DNA from: Pseudomonadales bacterium
Lineage (GTDB): Bacteria; Pseudomonadota; Gammaproteobacteria; Pseudomonadales; Azotimanducaceae
Length of the DNA stretch: 64,000 nucleotides
Direction: 5' to 3'
Assembly: GCA_028281885.1 (NCBI GenBank)
Contig: JANQJA010000009.1
Coordinates: 62,001-126,000 of the forward strand
A program made the position numbers and the translations under genes. Positions within the stretch are counted from its first letter, which is position 1. The number at the start of each line of letters is the position of its first letter. The notes under the pieces are model-generated. The model saw nothing but the letters and a program-made list of their open reading frames with translations. It was not told the DNA's origin and did not search any database. Shown one piece after another: positions 36,417 to 45,829 of the stretch.

Positions 36417-37442
36417 ATGGGCAATCGAATTCTAATTTTGGCGATGTTGATGTTGTTGATGCCGGTTTCGGCGTCGGCCAAAACGTTCAAGATTGCTACG
36501 ATATCTCCCGACGGGCTCGCCTGGATGAAGAGTCTGCGTGCGGGCGCGGAAGAGATCGAAGCCAGGACCGAAGGTCGGGTGACCTTCAAGATCTATCCGG
36601 GAGGCGTGCAGGGGGACGACCTCACCGTGCTTCGCAAGATGCGTATCGGTCAGCTTCACGGTGGGGCAGTCAGTTCGAGTTCCCTGACCCGGTTCTATCC
36701 TGACCTGCAGGTCTACTCGTTGCCGCTGGTATTCGAGTCTTTTGACGAAGTGGATTACGTGCGCAAAAGAATGGACCAGCGCATCATTGACGGTCTGGCG
36801 GAGAATGGCATCGTCAGTTTCTCGCTGACCGAGACGGGATTCGCCTATCTGCTGTCGGATACGCAGGTTGCCACGTTACAGGAGTTGCGGCGCAAGGAAA
36901 CCTGGGTACCGAGCGGTGATCCCATTGCAGCTGAACTGATCAAGTCATTTGGCATCAGTCCCATTCCATTGTTCATTACCGACGTGCTGGCAGGTCTGCA
37001 AACGGGACTAGTCGATGCAGTGACTGTGCCGCCACTGGTGTCGCTGGCATTGCAGTGGCATAACCACGTGAACTACATGATTGACGTGCCGCTGGTGTAC
37101 ACCTATTCGATGATGATGCTCGACAAGAAGGCCTTCGCGTCGGTTTCTCCGGACGATCAGCGGATTGTCACTGAAGTGATGAATCGGGTATTCAGCCAGG
37201 TGGATGCGGATAATCGCCAGGATAACCTGGACGCACGCGACGCTTTGCTGAGCTACGGCGTTGAGCTGACCCAGCCCAGTCAGGAACAGCTTGCGCTGTG
37301 GAAGGATCGCGCCCGGCAGTCCATTGAGGATCTGGTCAGTTCCGGTGGCATCTCCTCCGAGTCGTTGCGATTGTTGAACGGCTATCTCGCTGAGGTGCGA
37401 TCGGCGGTTGACCCACATCTGGAGTCTGGAACCGGTCATTGA
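36417..37442 (+). CDS. dctP: TRAP transporter substrate-binding protein (DctP family)
   Basis: 341 residues, with a signal peptide (ending SASAKTFK) and the periplasmic binding fold of TRAP transporters: FKIATISPDGLAWMKSLRAGAEEIEARTEGRVTFKIYPGG, the conserved long helix and LQTGLVDAVTVPPLVSLALQWHNHVNYMIDVPL. The usual ligand-binding Arg that grips carboxylates is not evident, as in the TatP proteins that pair with TatT. No gap separates it from the tatT-type gene. Confidence 0.9.
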   Translation: MGNRILILAMLMLLMPVSASAKTFKIATISPDGLAWMKSLRAGAEEIEARTEGRVTFKIYPGGVQGDDLTVLRKMRIGQLHGGAVSSSSLTRFYPDLQVYSLPLVFESFDEVDYVRKRMDQRIIDGLAENGIVSFSLTETGFAYLLSDTQVATLQELRRKETWVPSGDPIAAELIKSFGISPIPLFITDVLAGLQTGLVDAVTVPPLVSLALQWHNHVNYMIDVPLVYTYSMMMLDKKAFASVSPDDQRIVTEVMNRVFSQVDADNRQDNLDARDALLSYGVELTQPSQEQLALWKDRARQSIEDLVSSGGISSESLRLLNGYLAEVRSAVDPHLESGTGH

Positions 37443-37461
37443 TCGGCAGCGGTTGCCAGCC

Positions 37462-37926
37462 ATGAAGTTCCTTCATCGTGCGGAAGACGGGTTGCTGGTC
37501 CTGGTGCTGGGCGCGATGATTTTTCTGGCGTTGCTGCAGATACTGTTGCGCAACCTGTTTGACTTTGGCTTGCTGTGGATCGAGCCCCTGCTGCGCATTC
37601 TGGTGCTGTGGGTCGCCATGCTTGGCGCAATGGTTGCCACACGGGAACAAAATCACATCAGTATTGATGTCGTTTCACGTTATTTGCCGTCGAACTGGGC
37701 CCGCGTCATTTCGGCGCTGACCTGCCTGGTTTCCGGGGTGCTGTGTCTGGGTATCGCCTGGACCGCTATCGAATTCATCCGTTACGAATACGAAGACGGG
37801 ACGCTGGCTTTCTGGCGTGTTCCCGCGTGGATTTGCCAGTCGATCCTGCCCGTCGGGTTTACGGTCATGGGTTTGCGTTTTCTATGGTCTGCGCTGGGCC
37901 GAGCGTCGGGGAGTCGATCGTCATGA
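37462..37926 (+). CDS. dctQ: TRAP transporter small permease (DctQ)
   Basis: 154 residues with four membrane helices (about 12-34, 43-62, 82-104 and 125-147). WIEPLLRILVLWVAMLGAMVATREQNHISIDVV is the conserved DctQ core. ATG at 37462 is chosen because it begins the protein just before the first helix; a TTG frame further up overlaps dctP. The stop overlaps dctM (ATGA). Confidence 0.9.
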   Translation: MKFLHRAEDGLLVLVLGAMIFLALLQILLRNLFDFGLLWIEPLLRILVLWVAMLGAMVATREQNHISIDVVSRYLPSNWARVISALTCLVSGVLCLGIAWTAIEFIRYEYEDGTLAFWRVPAWICQSILPVGFTVMGLRFLWSALGRASGSRSS

Positions 37927-39206
37927 GCTGGCTCGCGATCATGGGTATTGCTCTGTTGGCGCTGCTGGGCGCACCGCTGTTTGTGGTCATCCTGGCCGCT
38001 GCCATTGCTGGTTTCTATTTCGCTGATATCCCGCTGACCGTGATCGGCATAGAGATCTATCGGCTGGTCGATACGCCGCTGCTGCTTGCCTTGCCGCTGT
38101 TCACCTTTGCCGGCTACCTGCTTGCAGAGAGTCAGCTTTCAAATCGGCTGGTGAGGCTGACCCGGGTATTTCTTGCCTGGATGCCGGGTGGGCTTGCAGT
38201 CGTGGCACTCATCACCTGTGCTTTTTTTACGGCGTTTACGGGCGCGTCCGGCGTCACCATCGTTGCCCTTGGAGCACTGTTGTATCCCGCGCTGACGGAA
38301 GCGGGATACGACGACCGTTTTAGTCTGGGATTGGTGACGACGTCCGGCAGCCTGGGCCTGCTGCTCGCACCATCGTTACCACTGATTCTCTATGGTGTCG
38401 TTGTTCAGCAGATGGATCTGCCGGTCGCCTTTTCGCTCCAGGACTTGTTCATCGCCGGACTGATCCCCGCGGCCCTGATGATTGTCATGCTGGCCGGATA
38501 CAGCATCTGGCGCCATCGGGACCACAACATTGCCCGGGGCGCCTTCTCGCGGTCGGAAGCGATCGACGCACTGTACGCGGCTCGATGGGAGGTGCCGTTG
38601 CCCTTTGTCGTGCTGGGCGGCATCTACTCCGGCTACTTTGCGGTGTCCGAGGCGGCAGCCGTGACGGCAGCCTATGTGTTCCTGGTCGAAGTCGTCATTC
38701 ACCGGGAAGTGACCTGGCGACAACTGCCTGCGGTTGTTCGTGATGCCACTGTGATGGTAGGCGGCATTCTTTTGATCCTGGGCGTCTCCCTGGCGTTCAC
38801 TAACTACCTGGTGGACCAGCAGGTGCCGCAGCAATTGTTCGAGTGGATCTCCACCTTTGTCGACAGCAGGATCACGTTTCTGATCCTGTTGAATCTGCTG
38901 TTACTGATACTGGGGGCGCTGCTCGACATATTTTCGGCACTTGTCATCATGGTGCCACTCATCGTGCCGGTCGCGTTGAGGTTTGGTGTGGACCCGGTTC
39001 ACCTGGGGATTATCTTTCTGGCCAATATGCAGATCGGCTACTTCACGCCGCCCATCGGGATGAACCTGTTTATTGCCAGCTATCGGTTTCGCCGCTCGAT
39101 AACCGAGCTTTACCAGGCAACCATACCTTTTATGCTCGTACTGCTGATGGCGCTTCTGCTGATCACCTATGTGCCTGCACTCAGTCTCGGACTGCTGGAT
39201 CGGTGA
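37923..39206 (+). CDS. dctM: TRAP transporter large permease (DctM)
   Basis: 427 residues with about twelve membrane helices. FFTAFTGASGVTIVALGALLYPAL, GLVTTSGSLGLLLAPSLPLILYG and NMQIGYFTPPIGMNLFIA are the diagnostic DctM stretches. It carries out Na+-driven uptake of the ligand delivered by DctP. The start at 37923 overlaps the dctQ stop. The operon order tatT-dctP-dctQ-dctM is complete. The 185 bases after it hold two weak hairpins (39234-39249 and 39289-39307). Confidence 0.93.
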   Translation: MSWLAIMGIALLALLGAPLFVVILAAAIAGFYFADIPLTVIGIEIYRLVDTPLLLALPLFTFAGYLLAESQLSNRLVRLTRVFLAWMPGGLAVVALITCAFFTAFTGASGVTIVALGALLYPALTEAGYDDRFSLGLVTTSGSLGLLLAPSLPLILYGVVVQQMDLPVAFSLQDLFIAGLIPAALMIVMLAGYSIWRHRDHNIARGAFSRSEAIDALYAARWEVPLPFVVLGGIYSGYFAVSEAAAVTAAYVFLVEVVIHREVTWRQLPAVVRDATVMVGGILLILGVSLAFTNYLVDQQVPQQLFEWISTFVDSRITFLILLNLLLLILGALLDIFSALVIMVPLIVPVALRFGVDPVHLGIIFLANMQIGYFTPPIGMNLFIASYRFRRSITELYQATIPFMLVLLMALLLITYVPALSLGLLDR

Positions 39207-39391
39207 CCGGCGCGTCATAATCTGTCCCGTGTCGTCACCAGCGAGTGACAGGCCATCGTCTGGTCTGTGCTCATTTTCTATACATAAAGCCATTTAAAAT
39301 CAATGGCCTAGACAAAATAGTTGGTGTCAGATGTTAAATCTGGCATAGAATTGGCATTCGCGTTATCAGTGCCAAACGTCGAGACGCTGTT

Positions 39392-40591
39392 TTGAACACG
39401 GATGCTAACGCTTATCGCCGACTGATCGATATTGGACGGTCTCTGTCGGCAGAGAAAGACATCGATAGCCTGCTTGAGCGAATACTCAGGGAGGCGAAAT
39501 CCATGGTGAACGCCGATGGCGGCACGCTGTACCTGGTCACTGATCGCAGCACACTCCGCTTTGCGATCGTGCTCAATGACACGCTGTCGATTGCCCAGGG
39601 CGGTAAAACCGGTGAACCTGTTTCCCTGCCCGATATCCCTTTGACCAACGAGCATGGTGAACCGAACGTGAGAAATATCGCGTCGCGGGCAGCCAACGAA
39701 AGCAAGACCCTCGTCATTGACGATGTTTACAACCGGACGGACATCGACACATCGGGCACCAGACATTTTGACGAACTGACTGGTTATCGTTCCCGTTCCT
39801 TTCTCACCGTCCCGCTGACGAGTTACCACAATGAACCGATTGGGGTACTGCAGCTGATCAATGCGAAGGACGACAGTGGTGAGGTGGTTCCGTTTCCCGG
39901 TGAAGTGCGAGAATTGATCGAAGCGCTTGCGGCGCTCGCCGCTGTGGCACTCGAGAACAAGCAATTGCTGGATGAACAGGAGGACCTGAAGCGACAGCTC
40001 GAACGGGAAGTGGACGAGCGCACGGAAGAACTCAAGGGTGCGCTCGAAAAGTTGTCGGAGGCACATATCATCCTGAAAGAACTGAACACCATCGATGCGG
40101 TGACCGGGATCAGGAATCGTCAGTACTTTGATGAGGTGTTTGACCAGGAATGGCGCCGGGCGGTCCGACAGCAGTATCCCATGACGGTCATGTTGCTGGA
40201 TATCGATCATTTCAAGAAGGTGAATGACACCTACGGTCACCTGGCAGGTGACGAATGCCTTGCCGCCGTCGCCAGGGAAATCGACAGCAACTTCAATCGG
40301 CCATCGGATGTGGTGGCGCGTTACGGGGGTGAAGAATTCGTTGTCATACTTCCCTATGTTGACTACGAAAATGCAATGCGAGTCGCGGATCAGCTACGTG
40401 TCCGGCTCGCTGATCGGGAAATCAGGGCCGATGGTCATCAGCTTGGCATTACGGTCAGTATTGGTCTTGCGACCCGCATCCCCAATGATAATGAGGCTTC
40501 CCGCGAGTTGCTGGCAGAGGCCGACGAAGCGCTCTACGCTGCCAAGTTTCGAGGCCGAAACCTGGTCGTTGGAGGCAACGAGCTCGCTTAG
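39392..40591 (+). CDS. GAF-GGDEF diguanylate cyclase
   Basis: 399 residues. An N-terminal GAF sensor (about 10-190), a coiled-coil linker (193-225) and a GGDEF domain with the active-site motif GGEEF at 312-316. The inhibitory I-site RxxD is present (Arg303, Asp306), five residues before it, so product feedback by c-di-GMP is likely. It makes c-di-GMP from two GTP. It begins with TTG; this start is supported by exact residue-for-residue register with the GAF of the HD-GYP gene at 52630. Its stop touches the convergent aminotransferase gene. Confidence 0.92.
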   Translation: MNTDANAYRRLIDIGRSLSAEKDIDSLLERILREAKSMVNADGGTLYLVTDRSTLRFAIVLNDTLSIAQGGKTGEPVSLPDIPLTNEHGEPNVRNIASRAANESKTLVIDDVYNRTDIDTSGTRHFDELTGYRSRSFLTVPLTSYHNEPIGVLQLINAKDDSGEVVPFPGEVRELIEALAALAAVALENKQLLDEQEDLKRQLEREVDERTEELKGALEKLSEAHIILKELNTIDAVTGIRNRQYFDEVFDQEWRRAVRQQYPMTVMLLDIDHFKKVNDTYGHLAGDECLAAVAREIDSNFNRPSDVVARYGGEEFVVILPYVDYENAMRVADQLRVRLADREIRADGHQLGITVSIGLATRIPNDNEASRELLAEADEALYAAKFRGRNLVVGGNELA

Positions 40592-41862
40592 CCGGCAATG
40601 TCGCCAGCGGCGACTCGCTTGCAGGCGGCCGCGATGCGGCGAGCCCCTTCTTCCAGTTCTTCAAGCGGTGTCCAGGGGTAGGCGATCCTGATTCGCTCCC
40701 CATCGGGATCGTGTCGGGATGCAAAGAAGTTCACCCCTGGCGTCACGGCGACCCCTTCTTCGAAAGCAGTTTGCCAGACGTCCCGCGCCTTCAACCCCTG
40801 CTTCAAATTGACCCAAAGATAGAACCCTCCGATGGGGCGTTTAAATTCGACATATTTGCCCGCATGCTGTTCCAGTGCATCAGCGAACTTCGTCATTTTC
40901 AGTTTGTAGAGTGATCGTGCCGCTTGGATGTGACGGTCCAGTCGCCCCTCATCCATGTAGTCAGCGAGGATACGAAGAATGAGCTGGTTCAGACCCATTG
41001 CAAAACGCATCCTGGCAAACAGTTTCACGAACTCTGGTTCCCCATGTATCCATCCTACACGAAGTCCGGTCGCGAGGATCTTGGAAAAGGTGCCAACGGT
41101 TAACACCCCGTACCCGCCACTCAGTGTCGACAGTGCGGTCGGTGGCCGCTGATCGAAGTACAATTCGCCGTAGGCGTCGTCGTCGAGGATCAGGATGTCG
41201 TGGGCAGCCGCGATCTCAAGTAACTTCTGGCGCCTGGCAAGCGACAGGGTGGCGCCGGTGGGGTTGTGGCAGGTACTGATGGTATAGATGAATTTGATGG
41301 TGCGGCCAGCGGCTTTCAACTCACGGATCAGCGGTTCCAGCTGATCGACCAGCATACCGTCCGCGTCCATCGGGACTGTCTGCACGTCAGCGCGTACGCC
41401 GCGAAAGTTACGCAGTGTGCCCATGTAGGTGGGTGATTCGCTGATAATGACGTCACCCGGATCAATCAGCGTTCGGCAGATCAGGTCGATCGCACCCGCT
41501 GAGCCATTGGTTAGTTGAAACCAGTCTTCGTTGACCTGCAGCCCGCGCTCCCGAGAGTATCGCTCGGCCAGTAATGCGCGGAGTCGGGTATAACCCATAC
41601 CAAAACCATAGACGAAGGCGGCTTCGCCGGGCTTCTGCATCGTGCGTCGGGCACTATCCAACAGGTCCGGCTTGGGCAGCGTGGCACCGTCGGGGATGCC
41701 GATTGCGAGTCGAATCAGCTCCCGTTTTGGCTCGATGCCTTCCGGCGGGTCCCAGTCGCCCCGGTCGGTGAGCAGTGAGCGAGTCGCCCCACCAGCCAGC
41801 TCGCTGAAATCTCGGCTGTGCCAGCGCCGGCGCAGTTGGTTTTGTATATCAAGCGTATTCAA
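40588..41862 (-). CDS. PLP-dependent aminotransferase (fold type I, LysN/MocR-like)
   Basis: 424 residues. The PLP lysine is Lys261 in GTFSKILATGLRVGW. TISTCHNPTGATLS and DDDAYGELYF hold the cofactor Asn, Asp and Tyr. The sequence resembles 2-aminoadipate/aromatic-type aminotransferases of class I without a DNA-binding domain. It starts with TTG, with AGGA about nine bases upstream. It follows the gamma-glutamyltransferase-type gene after 33 bases in the same direction, so it may process an amino acid released by that enzyme. Exact substrate unknown. Confidence 0.87.
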   Translation of the reverse strand: MNTLDIQNQLRRRWHSRDFSELAGGATRSLLTDRGDWDPPEGIEPKRELIRLAIGIPDGATLPKPDLLDSARRTMQKPGEAAFVYGFGMGYTRLRALLAERYSRERGLQVNEDWFQLTNGSAGAIDLICRTLIDPGDVIISESPTYMGTLRNFRGVRADVQTVPMDADGMLVDQLEPLIRELKAAGRTIKFIYTISTCHNPTGATLSLARRQKLLEIAAAHDILILDDDAYGELYFDQRPPTALSTLSGGYGVLTVGTFSKILATGLRVGWIHGEPEFVKLFARMRFAMGLNQLILRILADYMDEGRLDRHIQAARSLYKLKMTKFADALEQHAGKYVEFKRPIGGFYLWVNLKQGLKARDVWQTAFEEGVAVTPGVNFFASRHDPDGERIRIAYPWTPLEELEEGARRIAAACKRVAAGDIAG

Positions 41863-41895
41863 GATGGTGAGTCCTTTTTTACTAGATAGATCTCG

Positions 41896-43482
41896 TTAAA
41901 AGCCCAGCGCCAGACCTTCCTTGCGATGGTCTGAACCGGCGCAGTAGATGCCATCATCCAGGCGATAAATCAGCTGCGCGCCGCCATAAAGGTGTTCCGG
42001 ATCGTTGCGGCGAACGCGATGTCCCCGACGAGCCAGTTCGGTAGCGACGTCATCACTGAATCCAGCTTCGAGACTGATCGTACCAGTTTCTGTGAGATGC
42101 CAGCGCGGTGCATCGGAGGCGGTCTGGGGATTCTGATGGTAAAGGTAGATCCGGATCATCATCTGTAGATGTCCCTGCGCCTGCATATGACCGCCCATCA
42201 CCCCGAAACTCATGCTGGGCCGGTCATTGACCGTGGTGAAACCGGGAATGATGGTATGAAAGGGTCTTTTCCCCGGGCCGACCTGATTCGGATGGCCGGG
42301 CTCCAGTGTGAACCCGGCGCCACGGTTTTGCAGGCTGATGCCGGTTCCCGGGACAACGATGCCGGAGCCGAATCCCATGTAATTGGACTGGATCATCGAT
42401 ACCATCTGGCCGCTGGCATCCGCGGTTGTTAGATACACCGTGTCGGGGCTGGCACCCAGTGCGGTGGGTGCGGGATTGGCGCGGGTCCGCTCGATTTCTC
42501 CCGCCCGCCGCATCAGATAGTCGTTGGCGAGCAGCGCCCCGGGTGAAATCCTCATGTGTGTCAGGTCCGCCAGGTGTCGTTCCACCTCAGCCCAGGCGAT
42601 TCGCGTCGCCTCAATCTGGTAGTGCACGGAATCTGCCGAATCCACGGCGAACCGGTCGAGCTCAAGCCGTTCAGCGATCCCCAGTGCGATGAGCGCCATC
42701 AGCCCCTGGCCGTTGGGCGGTATCTCATGCAGCCGCGCGTTGCCGAGGGTGGTTGAAAGGGTATCGACCCACTCGGGTTCGTGTGACGCAAGATCCTCCG
42801 TGGACAGTATGGCGCCGTGCCGTTCCGCGTCGGCTGCCATGGACTCGGCCAGGGCGCCGCGATAGAAATCCTTGCCGTTTGACGCGGCGATCTGTTGCAG
42901 CGTCCGCGCATGGTCGGGCAGTTGGAGCCTGTCACCGGGTGCAGGCACCTGACCGCCGGGCAGGAATGTTTTGCCGAACTCTGGATAACGGGCGAAGCTG
43001 CGTTTGGCACCGGCAAAGAAGTGGGCCGACTTCGGACCGACCGGAAAACCCTGGTCGGCGTAGTCGATGGCAGTATCGAACAACCGTTCGAACGGGAGCT
43101 TGCCGAACCGATCACTGAGCACTGTCCAGGCGCTGACTGCGCCAGGCACCGTCACCGAATCCCACCCTTCCGTGGGCATGGTCTGGTGGTGTTCGAAATA
43201 CGCCGGGTTCCATCCTGCCGGGGAACGTCCCGATGCGTTCAGACCCGTCAATTGCTCTCCATTCCACACCAGCGCGAAGGCGTCGCTGCCAATGCCGTTA
43301 CTACAGGGTTCCACCACGGTGAGCGTAGTCGCGGCAGCGATCGCCGCATCAACGGCGTTACCGCCGTCAGCCAGTGCCTTGAGGCCAGCCCAGGTTGCCA
43401 GTGGCTGGCTGGTAGCGACCATGTTCTTCGCTAATACAGGTGACCGATTGGAGGAGTAAGGGGTGGCAAAGTCCAGCGGCAT
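41896..43482 (-). CDS. Gamma-glutamyltransferase-family Ntn hydrolase
   Basis: 528 residues. The proenzyme would cleave itself before Thr348 (SPDTVYLTTADASGQ) to make large and small subunits. The glutamate-binding and oxyanion features of the small subunit are represented by QNRGAGFTLEPGHPNQVGPGKRPFHTIIP and GVMGGHMQAQGHLQ. There is no signal peptide, unlike the periplasmic enteric enzyme, so it should work in the cytosol. Overlap by one base with the rhodanese gene (TAATG) and proximity to an aminotransferase suggest use of glutathione- or gamma-glutamyl-linked amines. Confidence 0.9.
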   Translation of the reverse strand: MPLDFATPYSSNRSPVLAKNMVATSQPLATWAGLKALADGGNAVDAAIAAATTLTVVEPCSNGIGSDAFALVWNGEQLTGLNASGRSPAGWNPAYFEHHQTMPTEGWDSVTVPGAVSAWTVLSDRFGKLPFERLFDTAIDYADQGFPVGPKSAHFFAGAKRSFARYPEFGKTFLPGGQVPAPGDRLQLPDHARTLQQIAASNGKDFYRGALAESMAADAERHGAILSTEDLASHEPEWVDTLSTTLGNARLHEIPPNGQGLMALIALGIAERLELDRFAVDSADSVHYQIEATRIAWAEVERHLADLTHMRISPGALLANDYLMRRAGEIERTRANPAPTALGASPDTVYLTTADASGQMVSMIQSNYMGFGSGIVVPGTGISLQNRGAGFTLEPGHPNQVGPGKRPFHTIIPGFTTVNDRPSMSFGVMGGHMQAQGHLQMMIRIYLYHQNPQTASDAPRWHLTETGTISLEAGFSDDVATELARRGHRVRRNDPEHLYGGAQLIYRLDDGIYCAGSDHRKEGLALGF

Positions 43483-43886
43483 TATTCTTTTTCTTTACGC
43501 GCCGGCAGCCGTTCAACGGGTTGATCTGCTTCCTGCCAGGCAGCGAACCCGCCGCCCAGGTGACACACGTCTTTCATCCCCATCCGTTGTACTGTCTGTG
43601 TCGCCAGAGCTGAACGCAGGGCAGCGGCGCAGTAGAAGATGAAACGTTTGTTCTGGCCGAATACTTCGCGGTAGTAGGGGCTTTCCTTGTCGACCCAGAA
43701 TTCCAGCATGCCACGGGGGGCATGGGTTGCTCCGGGGATCTTGCCTTCTCGTTGCAGCTCCCGAATGTCCCGAATATCGACGAAGACGACGCCGGCATCG
43801 TCGATGAGCTTCGCGGCGTCCGCCACGCTGATTGTCTCAATCTCCCGTTCCGCCTCCGCCACCATCTGCCTGAAGCCGATTCCCAT
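43482..43886 (-). CDS. Single-domain rhodanese-like protein
   Basis: 134 residues. The active-site Cys is Cys86 in FYCAAALRSALA. FVDIRDIRELQREGKIPGATHAPRGMLEFWVD and CHLGGGFAAWQEA fit the single-domain rhodaneses. It likely transfers sulfane sulfur. It is translated with the gamma-glutamyltransferase-type gene (one-base overlap), a combination consistent with glutathione or cysteine sulfur handling, by inference. It lies 65 bases beyond the ABC exporter genes on the same strand. Confidence 0.88.
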   Translation of the reverse strand: MGIGFRQMVAEAEREIETISVADAAKLIDDAGVVFVDIRDIRELQREGKIPGATHAPRGMLEFWVDKESPYYREVFGQNKRFIFYCAAALRSALATQTVQRMGMKDVCHLGGGFAAWQEADQPVERLPARKEKE

Positions 43887-43951
43887 CGCCTGTCCTCCCG
43901 CAAGGGTTGCAGCAAACGATATAACGCGATCGGGTTACAGGCAAAACCGGG

Positions 43952-45829
43952 TCAGGAGGCCGACTGCCAGGATCGTGACTCCTTCGTAAACTGCGACAGA
44001 CTCTGCTGCGTGTAAAGTCGGTGATAGCGTCCCTGCACCTGCATCAGCTCGTCGTGGTTACCGGCTTCAATGATGCTGCCGTGCTCAATCACCAGAATTC
44101 GATCTGCATCTCGAATGGTCGACAACCGGTGAGCGATGACCAGGCTTATACGGCCTCGGAGCAGTTCCCTCATGCCGCGCTGGATTTGTTTCTCGGTCAC
44201 CGTGTCTACCGAGGAAGTCGCCTCATCCATAATCAGGATCTTCGGGTCGGCAAGCACCGCCCGGGCAAACGAGATCAGCTGTTTCTGGCCGGCCGACAGT
44301 TTTGATCCGCCTTCACCAACCTCGGTGTCATAACCTTTTTCCATGGCGACGATGAAGTCATGGGCGCAGGCTCGTCGGGCAGCGTCAGTCACGTCCTGGT
44401 CGCTCGCGTCCAATCGGCCGTAACGGATGTTCTCACGGATGGTGCCACCAAAAATGTGTGAGGACTGCAGCACGATCCCGAGGTTGGATTGGAGCCACTT
44501 CAGGCTTCGCTCCCGGTAATCGACGCCGTCGATCCGGATGCTGCCGGCGGTGGGCTCATAGAAACGGCAGATCAGATTGACCAGCGTTGATTTACCGCCG
44601 CCGGTTGAACCGACAATGGCAATGTTCTCGCCTTGGTTGATGGTGAGATCGACATTTTTGAGTACCGGGTGTTCGGGCTCGTAAGCAAAGCTGACGCCCT
44701 CCAGTCGAATCTGTTCGATGCGATCATGGTAGCCATCGAGGGCAAGGCCGGCGGTCCCGGCGGGTGCAGCGATGCGGGACCTGACGTCCGCTGAATCCTG
44801 AATCTCGGGTTCTGATTCAATCAGGCTGATAATGCGTTCTGCGGAAGCCTGCGCCATCTGCATTTCAGCAAACCAGTTTGCCAGTTCCTGAATGGGTTCG
44901 AAGAAATGGCGGGCGTAGGCGAGGAAGGCGACCAGTGTACCCGCAGTAATCGTTCCCCAGATCACTTCCAGCCCGCCGAATACCAGCGCGAGACCGGATG
45001 CGACCGCGCCCAGGGTAAGAACCAGCGGCAGATACAACGCCGCCTGAATCTTGTTCAGCACCGAGGCGCTGAACATGGTGTCTGTCAGGGTGCCGAATCC
45101 CTTGAGGTTTTCGGCTTCCTTGACGAACGCCTTGGTGGTGCGCACACCCATGATGCTCTCGTTGAACGATCCGGTAATCCGCGAGTTGGTCTTTCTGACT
45201 TCACGCGCACTGCGCAGGATCATGCGCTGAAATTTGAGGCTGATCCATGCCAGTACCGGAATGACCGACAACACAATCAGTCCCAGTGACACGTCCATAA
45301 ACAGCATGGCAACCGCGATACCCAGCATCATGGTGCAGCCCCAGATCAGGTCCAGCAGTCCCCAGGCGAGGATGTTGGATAGTCGCTCGACGTCGGAGGT
45401 CATTCGCGCCATCAGCCAGCCTACCGGCCGGAAGTCATAAAATGAGAATGACAGTCGCTGCAGGTTGGCAAAGCCATCGGCGCGAATGTCGTGGCTGACA
45501 TGGGTCCGCAGCTTGCCGCCGAACCAGATAAAGCCGCCCACGGACACAGCCAGCAAGGCGACGAATCCCATGTACAAACTGCCGTAGTACCAATAGTTCA
45601 GTGCGGCACCGGACTCGGCCACTTGGTCGATGACGGCGCGGGTGATCAGCGGGAAGGCGATTTCCGATATGGCAGTGGTCACCGCACAAACTCCCAGAAT
45701 TGATGCTTCGACGCGGTAGCTGAGTGTATAACCCAGCAGTCGCCGCCACAGGTCCAGATTCATGCCGTGTTCATAAGAATCCTCTTCAAACCCGTCGTTG
45801 TAGTTTTCGTCGTCAAAAAAGTCGCTCAT
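43952..45829 (-). CDS. ABC exporter subunit with consensus catalytic Glu
   Basis: 625 residues. An acidic N-terminal tail, six membrane helices (about 40-330), then an ATPase domain: Walker A GSTGGGKS (407-414), signature LSAGQ (511-515) and Walker B ILIMDEATSSVD with Glu536 intact. The signature has Ala in place of the usual Gly. It overlaps the partner gene by 17 bases and forms with it a heterodimer; its own Walker site should be the hydrolytic one. Substrate unknown; MsbA-like lipid or multidrug export is possible. Confidence 0.92.
   Translation of the reverse strand: MSDFFDDENYNDGFEEDSYEHGMNLDLWRRLLGYTLSYRVEASILGVCAVTTAISEIAFPLITRAVIDQVAESGAALNYWYYGSLYMGFVALLAVSVGGFIWFGGKLRTHVSHDIRADGFANLQRLSFSFYDFRPVGWLMARMTSDVERLSNILAWGLLDLIWGCTMMLGIAVAMLFMDVSLGLIVLSVIPVLAWISLKFQRMILRSAREVRKTNSRITGSFNESIMGVRTTKAFVKEAENLKGFGTLTDTMFSASVLNKIQAALYLPLVLTLGAVASGLALVFGGLEVIWGTITAGTLVAFLAYARHFFEPIQELANWFAEMQMAQASAERIISLIESEPEIQDSADVRSRIAAPAGTAGLALDGYHDRIEQIRLEGVSFAYEPEHPVLKNVDLTINQGENIAIVGSTGGGKSTLVNLICRFYEPTAGSIRIDGVDYRERSLKWLQSNLGIVLQSSHIFGGTIRENIRYGRLDASDQDVTDAARRACAHDFIVAMEKGYDTEVGEGGSKLSAGQKQLISFARAVLADPKILIMDEATSSVDTVTEKQIQRGMRELLRGRISLVIAHRLSTIRDADRILVIEHGSIIEAGNHDELMQVQGRYHRLYTQQSLSQFTKESRSWQSAS

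Noticed and set aside
39336..39362. Sigma-54-like TGGCAT...TTGGC ahead of the GAF-GGDEF gene
   Set aside because: The -12 element lacks the required GC and the spacing is off by a base; not strong enough to call.
39308..40240. 310-codon minus-strand frame opposite the GAF-GGDEF gene
   Set aside because: Antisense shadow; the sense frame carries GAF and GGEEF motifs.
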